DNA of 64,000 bases from Apostichopus japonicus (taxonomy: Eukaryota; Echinodermata; Holothuroidea; Aspidochirotida; Stichopodidae), in the NCBI RefSeq assembly GCF_037975245.1, contig NC_092570.1:19415418-19479417 (forward strand). Reading direction: 5' to 3'. The translations under genes were made by a program, and so were the position numbers. The notes under the pieces are model-generated. The model was not told where the DNA came from. It made no database searches and saw only the letters and a list, made by a program, of their open reading frames with translations. This document shows, piece by piece, positions 13,851-64,000 of this stretch (the stretch's first letter is position 1; each line of letters opens with the position of its first letter).

Positions 13851-16591
13851 ATACTCATCAGCATCTGAGCCCTGCCCATGCAAAACAGAAACTGCTTAAA
13901 GATACACAGGTAGAGATATAGGACAGATAAACATAGCTGACACTCATTTGCAATCAATCCTTGTACCCATCTCGGACTGCCCCACACCCCCACCTTCTTC
14001 CCACAACCCGACCCCTAAAATGAGAAGCATCTGCAATTCAAACAGATAATTCTTTGATGTTAATCCACCTCCCAAAACATTTCTATCTTCTGGAGAAAAA
14101 AAAACACTGATGTTTTACAAATAATCAATTTTTTGACAACATTAGATGATAGAAGCTCTGAATTGATATTTAAAATCCTGCCAAATTTACATACATGTAG
14201 CTTTTGTTTTTCCAGATAAGTTGATAACACACACCAAATTGGCAATACACAGACCATGTATACATATAAAGCTATATTCACTCTTATTCCAAACTATGTA
14301 TCTAAAACCTACAAGAAAGCTTTTTTCTTTTTTTCAAAATTATTAACACCAACTTCATAGAAAAAGAGTGTTCTTGGAAATCATCACCAAGTTTCATTGA
14401 CCCCTGAGCAAGTAACGGTAATGTCCCCAATATTTTCTCACAGAGTAGTTAGAAATATTCCCGTTAAAATCTGTGCAGCATTTTTGATAATCAGCAGAAA
14501 ATATTTAACAAATTTCTTTTCAGTCAGTTCATGCTTATACCTAAACGTCACCCTGAAATTAACGTTTTCCTATGAAATACGTTATAAGACGCATCGACCA
14601 CACCAAACTTATTGAAAATGAATATCTATTGAAAGGATGTTAAAAGCAGCATGGACTACTATCTAGTTCCATAAAAGAAATATTACTATGAAAAATGTAA
14701 ATAAGCAACTTTTTTTTACTTACTGTTTAAAATAGAGGCGTTTCATTGGCCATTTGTTTTTATGAATATTCATATCTTAAAATGTCAATAATTCTGATAC
14801 CACAACATTATGTCCTTAATAACTCGAGTATTTGGTATTTCATGAAGTGTGAACGGAGAAATGAATAAAATAAAATGATTTTTTTAATGACTTTTTTTTT
14901 TAAATAGCATTGCCAAAATCTCAACCTAACATATTTAATTTATCATGGTTTCAACTTACCAGAAGATTCTTAAATGGTAAGATAAGCCAAGTAAAATCAA
15001 AGCAAATCTATTTATCGGTAAGAATCAAAGCAACTATTAAAAACAATAACCAAATTTTGCAATGCTGAATGTTGGCACATTTTGGACATCTTCTAACTAA
15101 TCAGCGACATTTCGATTATTTACACTTTAAAAGCAAATTGTTTTCTAGCATATCAGCTAAGAAATAAATAAAAGAGTATTTCTTAACAAGTAAAGCTGTT
15201 CAACACTTTGTGCACAAACGATAGATATGTTTGTAAAAGACATGCACAAGTTGTGTATACGGGATAAAATCCACACGAAAACAAAAAGTTCTTTTTTCGT
15301 TTTTAAACTTACAAAGTGTTGAAGATATTCAAAGTCCCTGACGAAATTTGGTAGCCTTTTGTGACGGAGCTATCCAATTGGAAGACAAATTTTTGAATTA
15401 TGTACGAAAAAATTGTCAGAAAATGACCAGAAGATACAGGCAGATTCGATGGGAATTTCTGGGGCTTTCATAAGATTAAATGTCTAATAAAAGTAAACCG
15501 ACAAAGTTTTCACCTTTATGTGTAGTTGTTGGGGTGGAAGGTTGGGGGGGAGGGGTGTGGGACTCAATGCAATATTGAACAAAAGCTTCAAAACAGTGAC
15601 TTTAATGATCATTGCAAGCTTTTTTTTTAAGGTTACTGTAACAAATAAGTGAACCTCTTGACCGTGTTGTTGAGAGTTCCGTTGAATTTCCTCTTTCAAT
15701 TTCAATCACCGAGCACCTTCTTCACCAAATAATTTGAAATTTTAATGTCATTCCATGCAATACTTCGCTTTCACACAATAAATATCCGGTACATGTCATC
15801 AATACAGGTTTTCCCCTACAACTTTTTCACTCACTTTCAAATTCAGCTGAACGCAAGGTTGATTTTAGATGTTGCTATCCAATGGTATGAAACCTCCTAG
15901 ACATCTTGCTTTACATAGACAAGGGTTAAACAGTACTTTAGTCAAACGTTGCCATAATAAATCCATCACCTCATTTGGACAACCAAGTTTGGCTTCTCGC
16001 CACCCTCAAAGGTGACAGACAAGCAACCATGTTTTTTGTAGAGAATTCTTTGCTTTGTAATTATCTACGCTCCTGTCCTCGCAAAAGGAAAGTGATAAAA
16101 GCGTCATTTTGATTATGAAATTCGACGGAACTTTCCAACGGTGAGGTCACAAATGGTTTCTAGACAGATGACTATATATATTGGTTACATACATTAAAGA
16201 TCTCTCTAAATGCAAGCCAAATACAAATTGTAAAGAGCTAGAATGAGTTTGACTTGTAATTTCTGTCGTAACTGATGTTACCTGTAAAATATTATAGTTA
16301 TATAGAGGTAGAGCACAGGTACTGAACAAAGACCTTACTATTAAAATTTTAATCTTTTTTTTTTTGGTATAAAGTAAAAAATTCAAAATTCAATCCACAT
16401 AGACTCAAGACCACTGAGGTCAATAGAAACATAGAAAAATTCTGTCAACCTATTTGCATTTGCAAAAAAAAAAAAAACACCTATTAGTCAATGATATTAT
16501 CATCTGTGGGTCTGGGCGATCACTTCTTGAAATGTATGCTACCTTATATCACATGACTGCTGCAAAAATACAAAACAATTTGAGTTATTCT

Positions 16592-17383
16592 TTTTATTCG
16601 TTGTGAAATATGTAAAGGGAAAACCTCGTAATTGTGCTACCATTCTGCTACATTTAATTTTACATGAAGACTAACTGAGTTTCATATTTATTTTGATGGC
16701 TAAGACAGTATTCTTTCATAAAATGTTGTGTCACAGTAATCTAATTGATTGGTTATTATACTGTACTTGTAAGTGTATTGTTTAACCCAACAGCATGCAG
16801 TGGCCCGCAGCATAATGATACAATAAATAAATTCAAATAAAAGATAATTTCATGTCTAATCCTAGTTGCTGTACCAAAATGTAACAAGTCAATATTCTAT
16901 TCAGGATTTAATTGTTTTCATATTAAATGATTATTTCCTCTCCTTTAACCGGACTTGTACATCAACAAAGTCTTGACAAATTTCATGACTTGATATCTGA
17001 TTTCTTCTCAGAACCAAATGTCTAAGAAAAAACTGTTCAATCACTGTAGAATTAAAAAATTATTTGAAACATATCTGGAACCATAAATCTACCTAACTTA
17101 TAAAGAATACTTTTAAATACTGACATAGGATTAGTGGTATACATTTATATTGCAAAATTTTAAGGATACATAAAAAGATTTTTCTTCTGTTTATTACTCT
17201 CCTTTTTTTTGGCAGACAAATACATATACTATCAAAATTCATTTATCTACAAAAAAAAACAACTGAGCCAGGAATCTAAGGTTGACAAATGACATTGAAG
17301 CGAACCTGTCATATTGACAGAGTGGACGAGACAGCCGGCCAATCAAAACGCTGGATTGGTAAAAAAAACAAAAAACTGGCCAA
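16592..17383 (-). other. Probable TPP2 3' UTR with candidate poly(A) signals
   Basis: AT-rich sequence downstream of the stop. Reverse-strand AATAAA hexamers lie at 17190-17195, 16687-16692 and 16592-16597. No coding signal was seen. Which signal is used cannot be told from the sequence. Confidence 0.35.
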
Positions 17384-58234
<40,851 letters not shown>

Positions 58235-58699
58235 TTTCAGGCCCCTACTACACTATAGTAAATTGCTAACTTAACTCTGGCCAGGCGACAGCTAGCTGTT
58301 AGGCGTAGTGGATTTACTGCCCTCTATTTATTGGAAATGATCATTATTCATTTTTAAGTGTTGAATATTCACCATTACCATGGCAAAGCATTGCAAACAC
58401 GATCAGGTTCACAGGCGCGAAACAGGTGCATAAACGGTGAAGTACAGGGGGACCAGTAGAGGCAATAACACGGTGTGCATTCAGATATTCAGTAAAACTA
58501 TTGCTAAGTATAGCCTGTTTCCGCATTCCGTGCATATGTTGAATTCGTGTTCGGTGCCGGTGATGTTTATAAACAGTTTTGGGATAAGCAAGTGGTCCTT
58601 CACCACATTGATTGTTTATAAATATATTTATCATAAATCTGAGCTCATTGATTCTGCCCATATCTTATTCTTAGATGAGAACACGACCTTCAGTTAAGA
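58235..58699. promoter_or_regulatory. Divergent TPP2 / coiled-coil gene promoter
   Basis: The start codons of the minus-strand TPP2 gene (58234) and the plus-strand coiled-coil gene (58700) face away from each other across 465 bp. This interval must hold both 5' UTRs and core promoters. It contains a few CpG-bearing words (for example near 58410 and 58300) but no clear TATA arrangement. Inferred from gene geometry only. Confidence 0.55.
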
Positions 58700-58808
58700 A
58701 TGTCGAAAAGATGTCTACGACGACAAGGTGACTCTCTTGAGCTGTTGGAACGAATACTCACAAGAACAACTCTATCGACAAGACGGATTGGGCATGCTGA
58801 CATTGAAG
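58700..58808 (+). CDS. Coiled-coil gene exon 1
   Basis: ATG to donor GAAG|GTACG; 109 nt, phase 1. Encodes a basic N-terminus with a Leu-rich stretch (SLELLERIL) and ends RRIGHADIE. First-exon status is inferred from the ATG and the divergent position relative to TPP2. Confidence 0.7.
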
Positions 58809-61800
58809 GTACGCCTTCAACGTTAGGCCTATTTAACAGAACAATCACACTGCTTGTACCATGCTCATTTAAATTATAACTAGAAAATTAGAATAACATC
58901 ATTTTCAAAGTTTTATTCATTTGATAGGGTAGGTATAGCCTATTCAAACAGTTTCGTAGAAAAATGGCCTCGATGAATGTACTACTATAGTAGTACCAAG
59001 GTTAAACCGTAACAAGTCATTCAACTCATGCCATGGTCTGGATATTACAGTAGGCCTAGTACTAGTAGTAGCCTAGCCATCATACTGAAGTAGTAGAATA
59101 GGCATGTTGCCTAGGCTTGCCAGTGGTAGCCGGATTGGCCTTTTGAAGTTTATAAGTCCAATAAGGATGCAGATGTTGCTTTCAGCCCAATGTTGCAGAA
59201 AGAATGAGTAATCGCAGAATACCAGGCAACCCGTGAACAACACCTTATGAAACAGTGGCTTTCTGTCGCTGTCAGTCTAGGCTAGCTCTAGAGGCGAAAC
59301 ATTTTAGCAAACTCACTCTTTGACGAATTGCTTTTGAAAAAGACTCAACATACATCGTTTACAGCTTCTTGTTGAAAAATACATAGTCCAAAAAGATAGC
59401 TCTGTTTTTCTGCTGGCTATGCTGCCAGACGGAATTTTCAGGTTTTCGCATGTCTTACAGGGTATCTAGTCAAAACGTCCCTTTACCAAAACGTCCCCGC
59501 TTTTTTAAGACCAAAACGTCCCCGCTTTTTACCAAAACGTCCCCGCAGTCAAAACGTCCCCGTGAGTCAAAACGTCCCCGCTTTTTATAATCAATCGGAA
59601 TGCAAGTGTGGATGTTTTTAGTTCAAATCAAAGAGTAAGGATAAATACAGTTTAGGTTGAAAACACAGTTTTTAGGAGTGGGAACTGCCGGTTATGAGGG
59701 CGGAAACATTTTGAGTATAATTTTTTGAGGTAAGATAATATAAATAGAAAAGGGAATGCAAGAGGGCTGTAGGGTAATAGGATTGTTTTAAACACAGGTT
59801 GGTTTCTGAATGAATATATACGATATTGAGGGAAGGGAATAAATATTTTTTGTTTTCCTTAATTCGTTAATTCACTGATAAACATATAGCGTGTACCTTT
59901 TTCATACCAAATATAATTAAACGATATAGTCCTTCATGATTTATTTAGCGCCGGTAATCCAACTTGCATGCCGCTAACTTAGCCAAATTATAACTTAAAA
60001 TTAATATATATTCACAACTGAGAATGAATGTGATAGACGGGGACGTTTTGACTTACGGGGACGTTTTGACCAACGGGGACGTTTGACCAACGAGGACGTT
60101 TTGACCAAAAGCGGGCACGTTTTGGTACGGGGACGTTTTGGTAAAGGGACGTTTTGACTGGTAAGCTCTTACAGGACATGTTTTAAAAAATCCATGCTTT
60201 CTAGTTGCATTGTATTCTGCAATTGTGCTAATAAGAGTCTTAGCCTAATTGAACCATGCACAGTTTAAGCCAATCTCAACCCTGAGAAATCGGAATAACA
60301 TACCCCAGCCTGGGCCTAAGTTAGGCCTTCAATTCGTAGACCTAACTGTTAGATCTAATGTTAAATATTAGTAAGACACAATTTTACTTCCTGCCATTTA
60401 ACTTTTTCACGCGATCTGTCAAACCACTTCATAGTGCTTTAGTTTATGAAGATTTAAGACACCTAAGCGACCACTTCAAATTTTCTGTTATTGTTGGTGG
60501 ATTCTGCATCATGATTCATGAAAACTTTCTGTTTATAATTTTGGCTAGTAGAACAGTACTGGGATCTTTGGTACTAGTCTTGGTTGCTGATTGCTTACTT
60601 AGCATTGAAGCTTATTGAGGCTTATTTATTTGCTGTCAGAGACGTAAACTCATGCTCGGTTCTTAGTATAATCCTATAGTGGTGATTACAAACCATGCTT
60701 AAATATTCTGTTCATCGACACCAACAGCATCTCTATTTTTCTAACGGCATTGAAGATGATAAAGATACTAAATCAATAATGCAATTTATGTAAAGTTTTT
60801 GTTCCCTAAATCATTCATACATCCACAGAGGTTGGAGGAAAGGTGTTTGAAGAAGCCAATGAGAGGGCTCGTTTGGAAAAGGAGAATGCTGTCAAGCGAG
60901 CGATTACAGAAACACAGGCAAATGCAGACAAGAGATTGAAAGAAGAGTTAGAAAAGGCTCATAGGTCAGCAGAAGATGAGAAGAGAAAAGCACTAGAAGA
61001 AGCTAGGAGAGTAAGTGATATTGCAATGTTTTGGGTTATCATCTTTTAGTTTTTTTTAGTTTTGAGTTGGGAAAAGCGGCTTACCTTGTCACCATGCTAG
61101 TTACCAGTCCCAAGACCTGAGCAAAGAAAATTTGGTTGGAGAGAAGTCAATTGCCCGATATTCAGAAACTTAAGTTATTGAGGGACTTGTTACTATATCG
61201 TTATACCTGACCCTCGTCTGTGATGTGTCACTGCTAAACTACATAAAAAAGACAATCTATTTCCATTTAGGACTGTTCATTTTTTTTTTTTTTGCTTTGA
61301 TTGGGGAGGGGTTAGTTTCATACAGAAGTACTTCAAAAATGAAAATATCTGTTAGTCACTGTGATGTTCCCAGCAAAGGAAGTTGGTTGGAAAAAGAGTT
61401 GAATTGTCTGAAAATAGTGGTGATGAGTCACAGCAGTAATGTATAGTATGTAGTAAATATTTTTATCATCTAGCATTCATTCATTCATAGTATTTATGAT
61501 AATGCTTTCAACACACCAAGGTTCTGTTCGCAAAAATGTTTTGCCTTGTTGGGTCATGTTCAGTAGGGCAGTCACTGGTGTTAGGCTATGGTTTATACAT
61601 CAGGTGACATTTGTGGCGCAAAGCACTTTGCTATACGATACAAGTAAACACATAACAACCAGCATACTTATAGGAAAAAACACTCCAAGACTTTTTTTTC
61701 ATTTGCAGAATGCAGAAGAAACTGCCCTTAGAGTTAAGAAAGCCAGAGATCAACTTGAGAGAGAAAGATTAAGCAAGTTGTCGTGGAAATTGACCAAAGA

Positions 61801-63484
61801 AAAGGAAGATGCTCTGAAAGCTCAGTGGGACGAGTGTGAGAGACTGAAGAAAGAAGCTGTGGCGAAAGCAATTGCCGAAACTACGCGACGATTGAAGAAT
61901 GAATTTGCCTTGGAAAAGGAGCTGGCTCTTGCGAAAGCTCTGAAAATAGCTAGGGTAAGTCAAGAAGCATACAAATCATGATGAACGACCTGATAAGATA
62001 GAGTGACCCTCTGCCAAATTATTTAAAATAGTCACTATCAAGAATTACTGTTATGAGAGAGATCCTTAGATAAACCAAACAGTGAGTTTGGGGTAATCTT
62101 CCGGCTAGGAAGAATGAGATTTGAAAAAGAGAGAACAGATAAATGAAATTGAAATAAATGTAATTAAGGAATGCTTTCTTTTAATCTTTGAAATAAACAT
62201 CTGTCTAGCTCAAGTAAAATTGAAAAGTCAGCTCTAGTTTTACTCTGTAAAATTGCAATATGTGATGGAATTGGTACAAGATTTCTTGCAGTTTGGAAAA
62301 CTTGTTACTGAAGGGAGAAAGATTCTGAGCGGTTTCCTGTTTACATGGCAGATTGCCAACTTACAAAAGGAACAGAAAGGTCAGACTGGTACACCTGTGT
62401 TTAGAAAATGATAGTTTGGGAGAGCATATGTATCTTCAGCTAAATTGAAGAAAACAAATTTGATATTTCACATCACTTTTATTGCAGGAGAACTTTAAGA
62501 GGAAGCTTGAAGAAACCATCAAGAAGACGATCGAAGAATGTGAGAGGAAAGCAGCAGAGGAGGCCGAGAGGGTTGCTAGGTTACACAAATCAGAAGTAGA
62601 TAGATTGGAGGGAATGTAAGTAGTTTGATTTTAGTGAAGTTCCTGGCAACCCTCCTTGTGTTGTTGCATAGCTGTATAAATTGCCAGGATTATATTTCTA
62701 TAGATATCATAGCTTGAGTACGCAGTTATGTGCAAATATTACATGCCTAGTTGAAAGAGACATAAAGTGTTCAAATCATTAACATATATTTAATCAATCA
62801 ATTGCTGTTCTAGATGTCGCGACAATGTTGTCTATTCTTTGGACCCTCTATGTGTGTGTCAGTGTTTATGTCTGAATGATAGGTGAATAGCAAACTGTCA
62901 AAAAATTGACGATTTTGTCATTCTGTGGACTCTCGATGTGTTGGTGCCACTGTTTCAATAATAGGTGATTAGCGAATTGTTGAAAATAATTTTGTGATAA
63001 CAGTGTTTTAAACCACATTAGTCAGTACTATCATTTATATCGTGCACAAAATTTCAATTATTTTGGAACCAAATGTAGTCAAAATGCTAGGAGAGAAAAA
63101 ACACACACATACATACAATGTTTAATGTCCTTGCAGTTTAAGAAATATTTCAATAATTTGTAACTTTGGTACAAAATGTAAAATCAAAATGCAAGGAGGA
63201 AAATGACATACACACATACACAACTGGTAATATCTGAGGAGTTCAAGATTTGTTAGGTTATTGTACTTACCTTTTGATGCCATTGTATTGGAACTGATGT
63301 GTTTAATCCACCAATGTCTTTGCAGTTCCAATCATTTCATGTTCGTTGAGACTGACATCACTGCATACGTTTAAAATTGTGCTCATTATTTCATTTTTCT
63401 GTTTTGTCTTTCAGTATTGAAGATATTCAAAGAGTAAATCGAGATGAGGTTGCTGCGAGGGAGTTGGTGCAGATTGAATTCAGG
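58700..63484 (+). CDS. Coiled-coil protein, 5' part, five exons, runs off the window
   Basis: Exons 58700-58808, 60829-61010, 61709-61954, 62488-62615 and 63415-63484. All junctions are GT-AG and frame-consistent, giving 245 codons before the last donor (AGG|GTGAG). The N-terminus begins MSKRCLRRQGDSLELLERIL. From about residue 37 the protein is Lys/Glu/Arg/Ala-rich with helix-forming, coiled-coil composition, including ECERLKKEAVAKAIAETTRR and EECERKAAEEAERVARLH. No catalytic motif is visible. The shape and wording recall uncharacterised conserved coiled-coil proteins such as the C6orf163 type, but I cannot confirm that. It shares a promoter region with TPP2. The 3' end is outside the window. 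Confidence 0.85.
59453..59461. repeat. 9-bp target-site duplication, left
   Basis: TCTTACAGG, identical to 60167-60175 at the other end of the inverted-repeat element. Confidence 0.6.
59462..60166. mobile_element. 705-bp inverted-repeat element with AAAACGTCCCCG arrays
   Basis: The left end has AGTCAAAACGTCCC, TTTACCAAAACGTCCCCG and four more AAAACGTCCCCG words. The right end carries the inverse: six GGGGACGTTTTG-like words ending AAAGGGACGTTTTGACT. The middle (about 59590-60030) is AT-rich without long open frames. The 9-bp flanks are identical (TCTTACAGG). Non-autonomous DNA transposon is the likely class. A 9-bp duplication would fit Mutator-like elements, but the family is not certain. 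Lies in intron 1 of the coiled-coil gene. Confidence 0.75.
60167..60175. repeat. 9-bp target-site duplication, right
   Basis: TCTTACAGG, matching 59453-59461. Confidence 0.6.
60829..61010 (+). CDS. Coiled-coil gene exon 2
   Basis: Acceptor ATCCACAG|AGGTT, donor GGAGA|GTAAGTG; 182 nt. Joins exon 1 to read EVGGKVFEEANERARLEKEN and continues with alternating Lys/Glu heptads to ALEEARR. Confidence 0.88.
61709..61954 (+). CDS. Coiled-coil gene exon 3
   Basis: Acceptor ATTTGCAG|AATGC after a T-rich tract, donor CTAGG|GTAAG; 246 nt, phase 0. Encodes NAEETALRVKKARDQLERER, then KLTKEKEDALKAQWDECERL and a Leu/Ala-rich ALAKALKIAR end. The open frame extends upstream into the intron by chance. Confidence 0.9.
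62488..62615 (+). CDS. Coiled-coil gene exon 4
   Basis: Acceptor TATTGCAG|GAGAAC, donor GGAAT|GTAAG; 128 nt. Encodes ENFKRKLEETIKKTIEECER and KAAEEAERVARLHKSEVDRL, continuous helix. Confidence 0.9.
63415..63484 (+). CDS. Coiled-coil gene exon 5
   Basis: Acceptor TGTCTTTCAG|TATTG, donor TTCAGG|GTGAG; 70 nt. Encodes IEDIQRVNRDEVAARELVQI, then EFR. The gene continues beyond 64000. Confidence 0.85.
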
Positions 63485-63660
63485 GTGAGTTATTGTTTTA
63501 AAGGATTGGTTCAGTTGTCATACATGTTTATGTTATAAAAAGAGGACAATAAAAGAAACACAGTGGTGAAAAAACTGTTCAAATATCTTTTTCGGTTAAA
63601 GAGATATTCAAGTGTAAAGTTTTATTAGATTGTGTAGAAACTGCTGAAATCTGATTAACT

Positions 63661-63899
63661 GTGATGTCACATCCTCGCATTCCTGAAAAGTCTTTGTTTT
63701 TTTCTCTAAATATTTTGTGAGATTTCATGACTTTCAACCAAAAGATATGTCAGGAGATCTCATATTTGTCAAAGGAAGTATTTGAGATTAAACATCTGAA
63801 GAATTTTTGATTATATTATTTTCAAATGTGTTAAAAAATGTAAATAATTTTTAAAGAAATATATTCACAAATGTTAAGGAAGTGAGGATGTGACGTCAC
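63661..63899. repeat. Inverted-repeat (MITE-like) segment
   Basis: The left arm GTGATGTCACATCCTCGCAT (63661-63680) is the near inverse of AGGAAGTGAGGATGTGACGT (63877-63896), enclosing about 190 bp of AT-rich DNA. The size and arms suggest a small non-autonomous element. No target duplication was established. Confidence 0.5.
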
Positions 63900-64000
63900 A
63901 CCATTCCAAACAGCCAGATTTGGGACATTATGCTGATGCTAAAACAACTCTGCACTCTCCTCTCAAATAATATCAATTATTGACAGCCTTATGAAAACTT

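Larger units (their letters stand above)
9234..16591. other. No gene recognised; low-complexity AT-rich DNA
   Basis: Contains homopolymer G runs (10561-10572, 11430-11441, 13178-13188), a possible three-fold repeat near 13700-13850 and many short A/T tracts. The 147-codon frame at 13165-13608 shows no recognisable protein. Some of this may be intergenic spacer between TPP2 and the next gene to the left. Confidence 0.4.

Noticed and set aside
61496-61708. Upstream extension of the exon 3 open frame in the coiled-coil gene
   Set aside because: The conserved coiled-coil pattern begins exactly after ATTTGCAG|AATGC. The upstream part is low-quality intronic sequence.

Overview
The window is animal nuclear DNA with about 63% A+T by eye, spliceosomal GT-AG introns, simple-sequence tracts and many dispersed repeats. 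The intron-rich, almost vertebrate-like TPP2 gene and the repeat vocabulary suggest a marine invertebrate deuterostome, perhaps an echinoderm. That assignment is an inference and the species cannot be read from the sequence.

The dominant gene is a complete tripeptidyl-peptidase II gene (TPP2) on the minus strand, from the start codon at 58234 to the stop at 17384. I reconstructed 26 coding exons by matching splice sites, reading frame and the known protein. They sum to 3732 nt, or 1243 residues; the human protein has 1249. The catalytic triad (Asp44, His265, Ser450), the oxyanion Asn363 and two substrate-anchoring glutamates (306 and 332) are all present. A 36-nt candidate cassette exon in intron 20 matches the position and character of the 13-residue insert I recall from the longer mammalian TPP2 isoform.

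A second gene starts 465 bp away in the opposite direction (ATG at 58700, plus strand). It encodes a highly charged coiled-coil protein. Five exons (245 codons) are visible and the gene runs off the right edge. The 465-bp gap probably holds a bidirectional promoter.

Bases 1 to about 17,000 hold no gene I can recognise. There is one pair of exon-like segments on the minus strand near 8.8-9.1 kb beside a CRE-like site, a 17-bp G-rich minisatellite at 1.85-2.08 kb, and otherwise low-complexity AT-rich DNA, part of which may be TPP2 3' UTR.

The TPP2 introns carry the most unusual structure. Intron 6 holds a 72-75 bp tandem array made from the 3' end of exon 6 including its splice donor, open in the exon-6 frame throughout. 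Intron 21 holds a roughly 400-bp tandem repeat in which each full unit carries ordered nuclear-receptor half-site pairs (DR4, DR5, DR1). Intron 3 holds an AT-rich block of repeated small hairpins. Intron 1 holds an isolated, well-formed terminal coding exon with stop and poly(A) signal that belongs to no gene I can identify. Intron 1 of the coiled-coil gene holds a 705-bp inverted-repeat element whose ends are built from tandem AAAACGTCCCCG words, with 9-bp flanking duplications.
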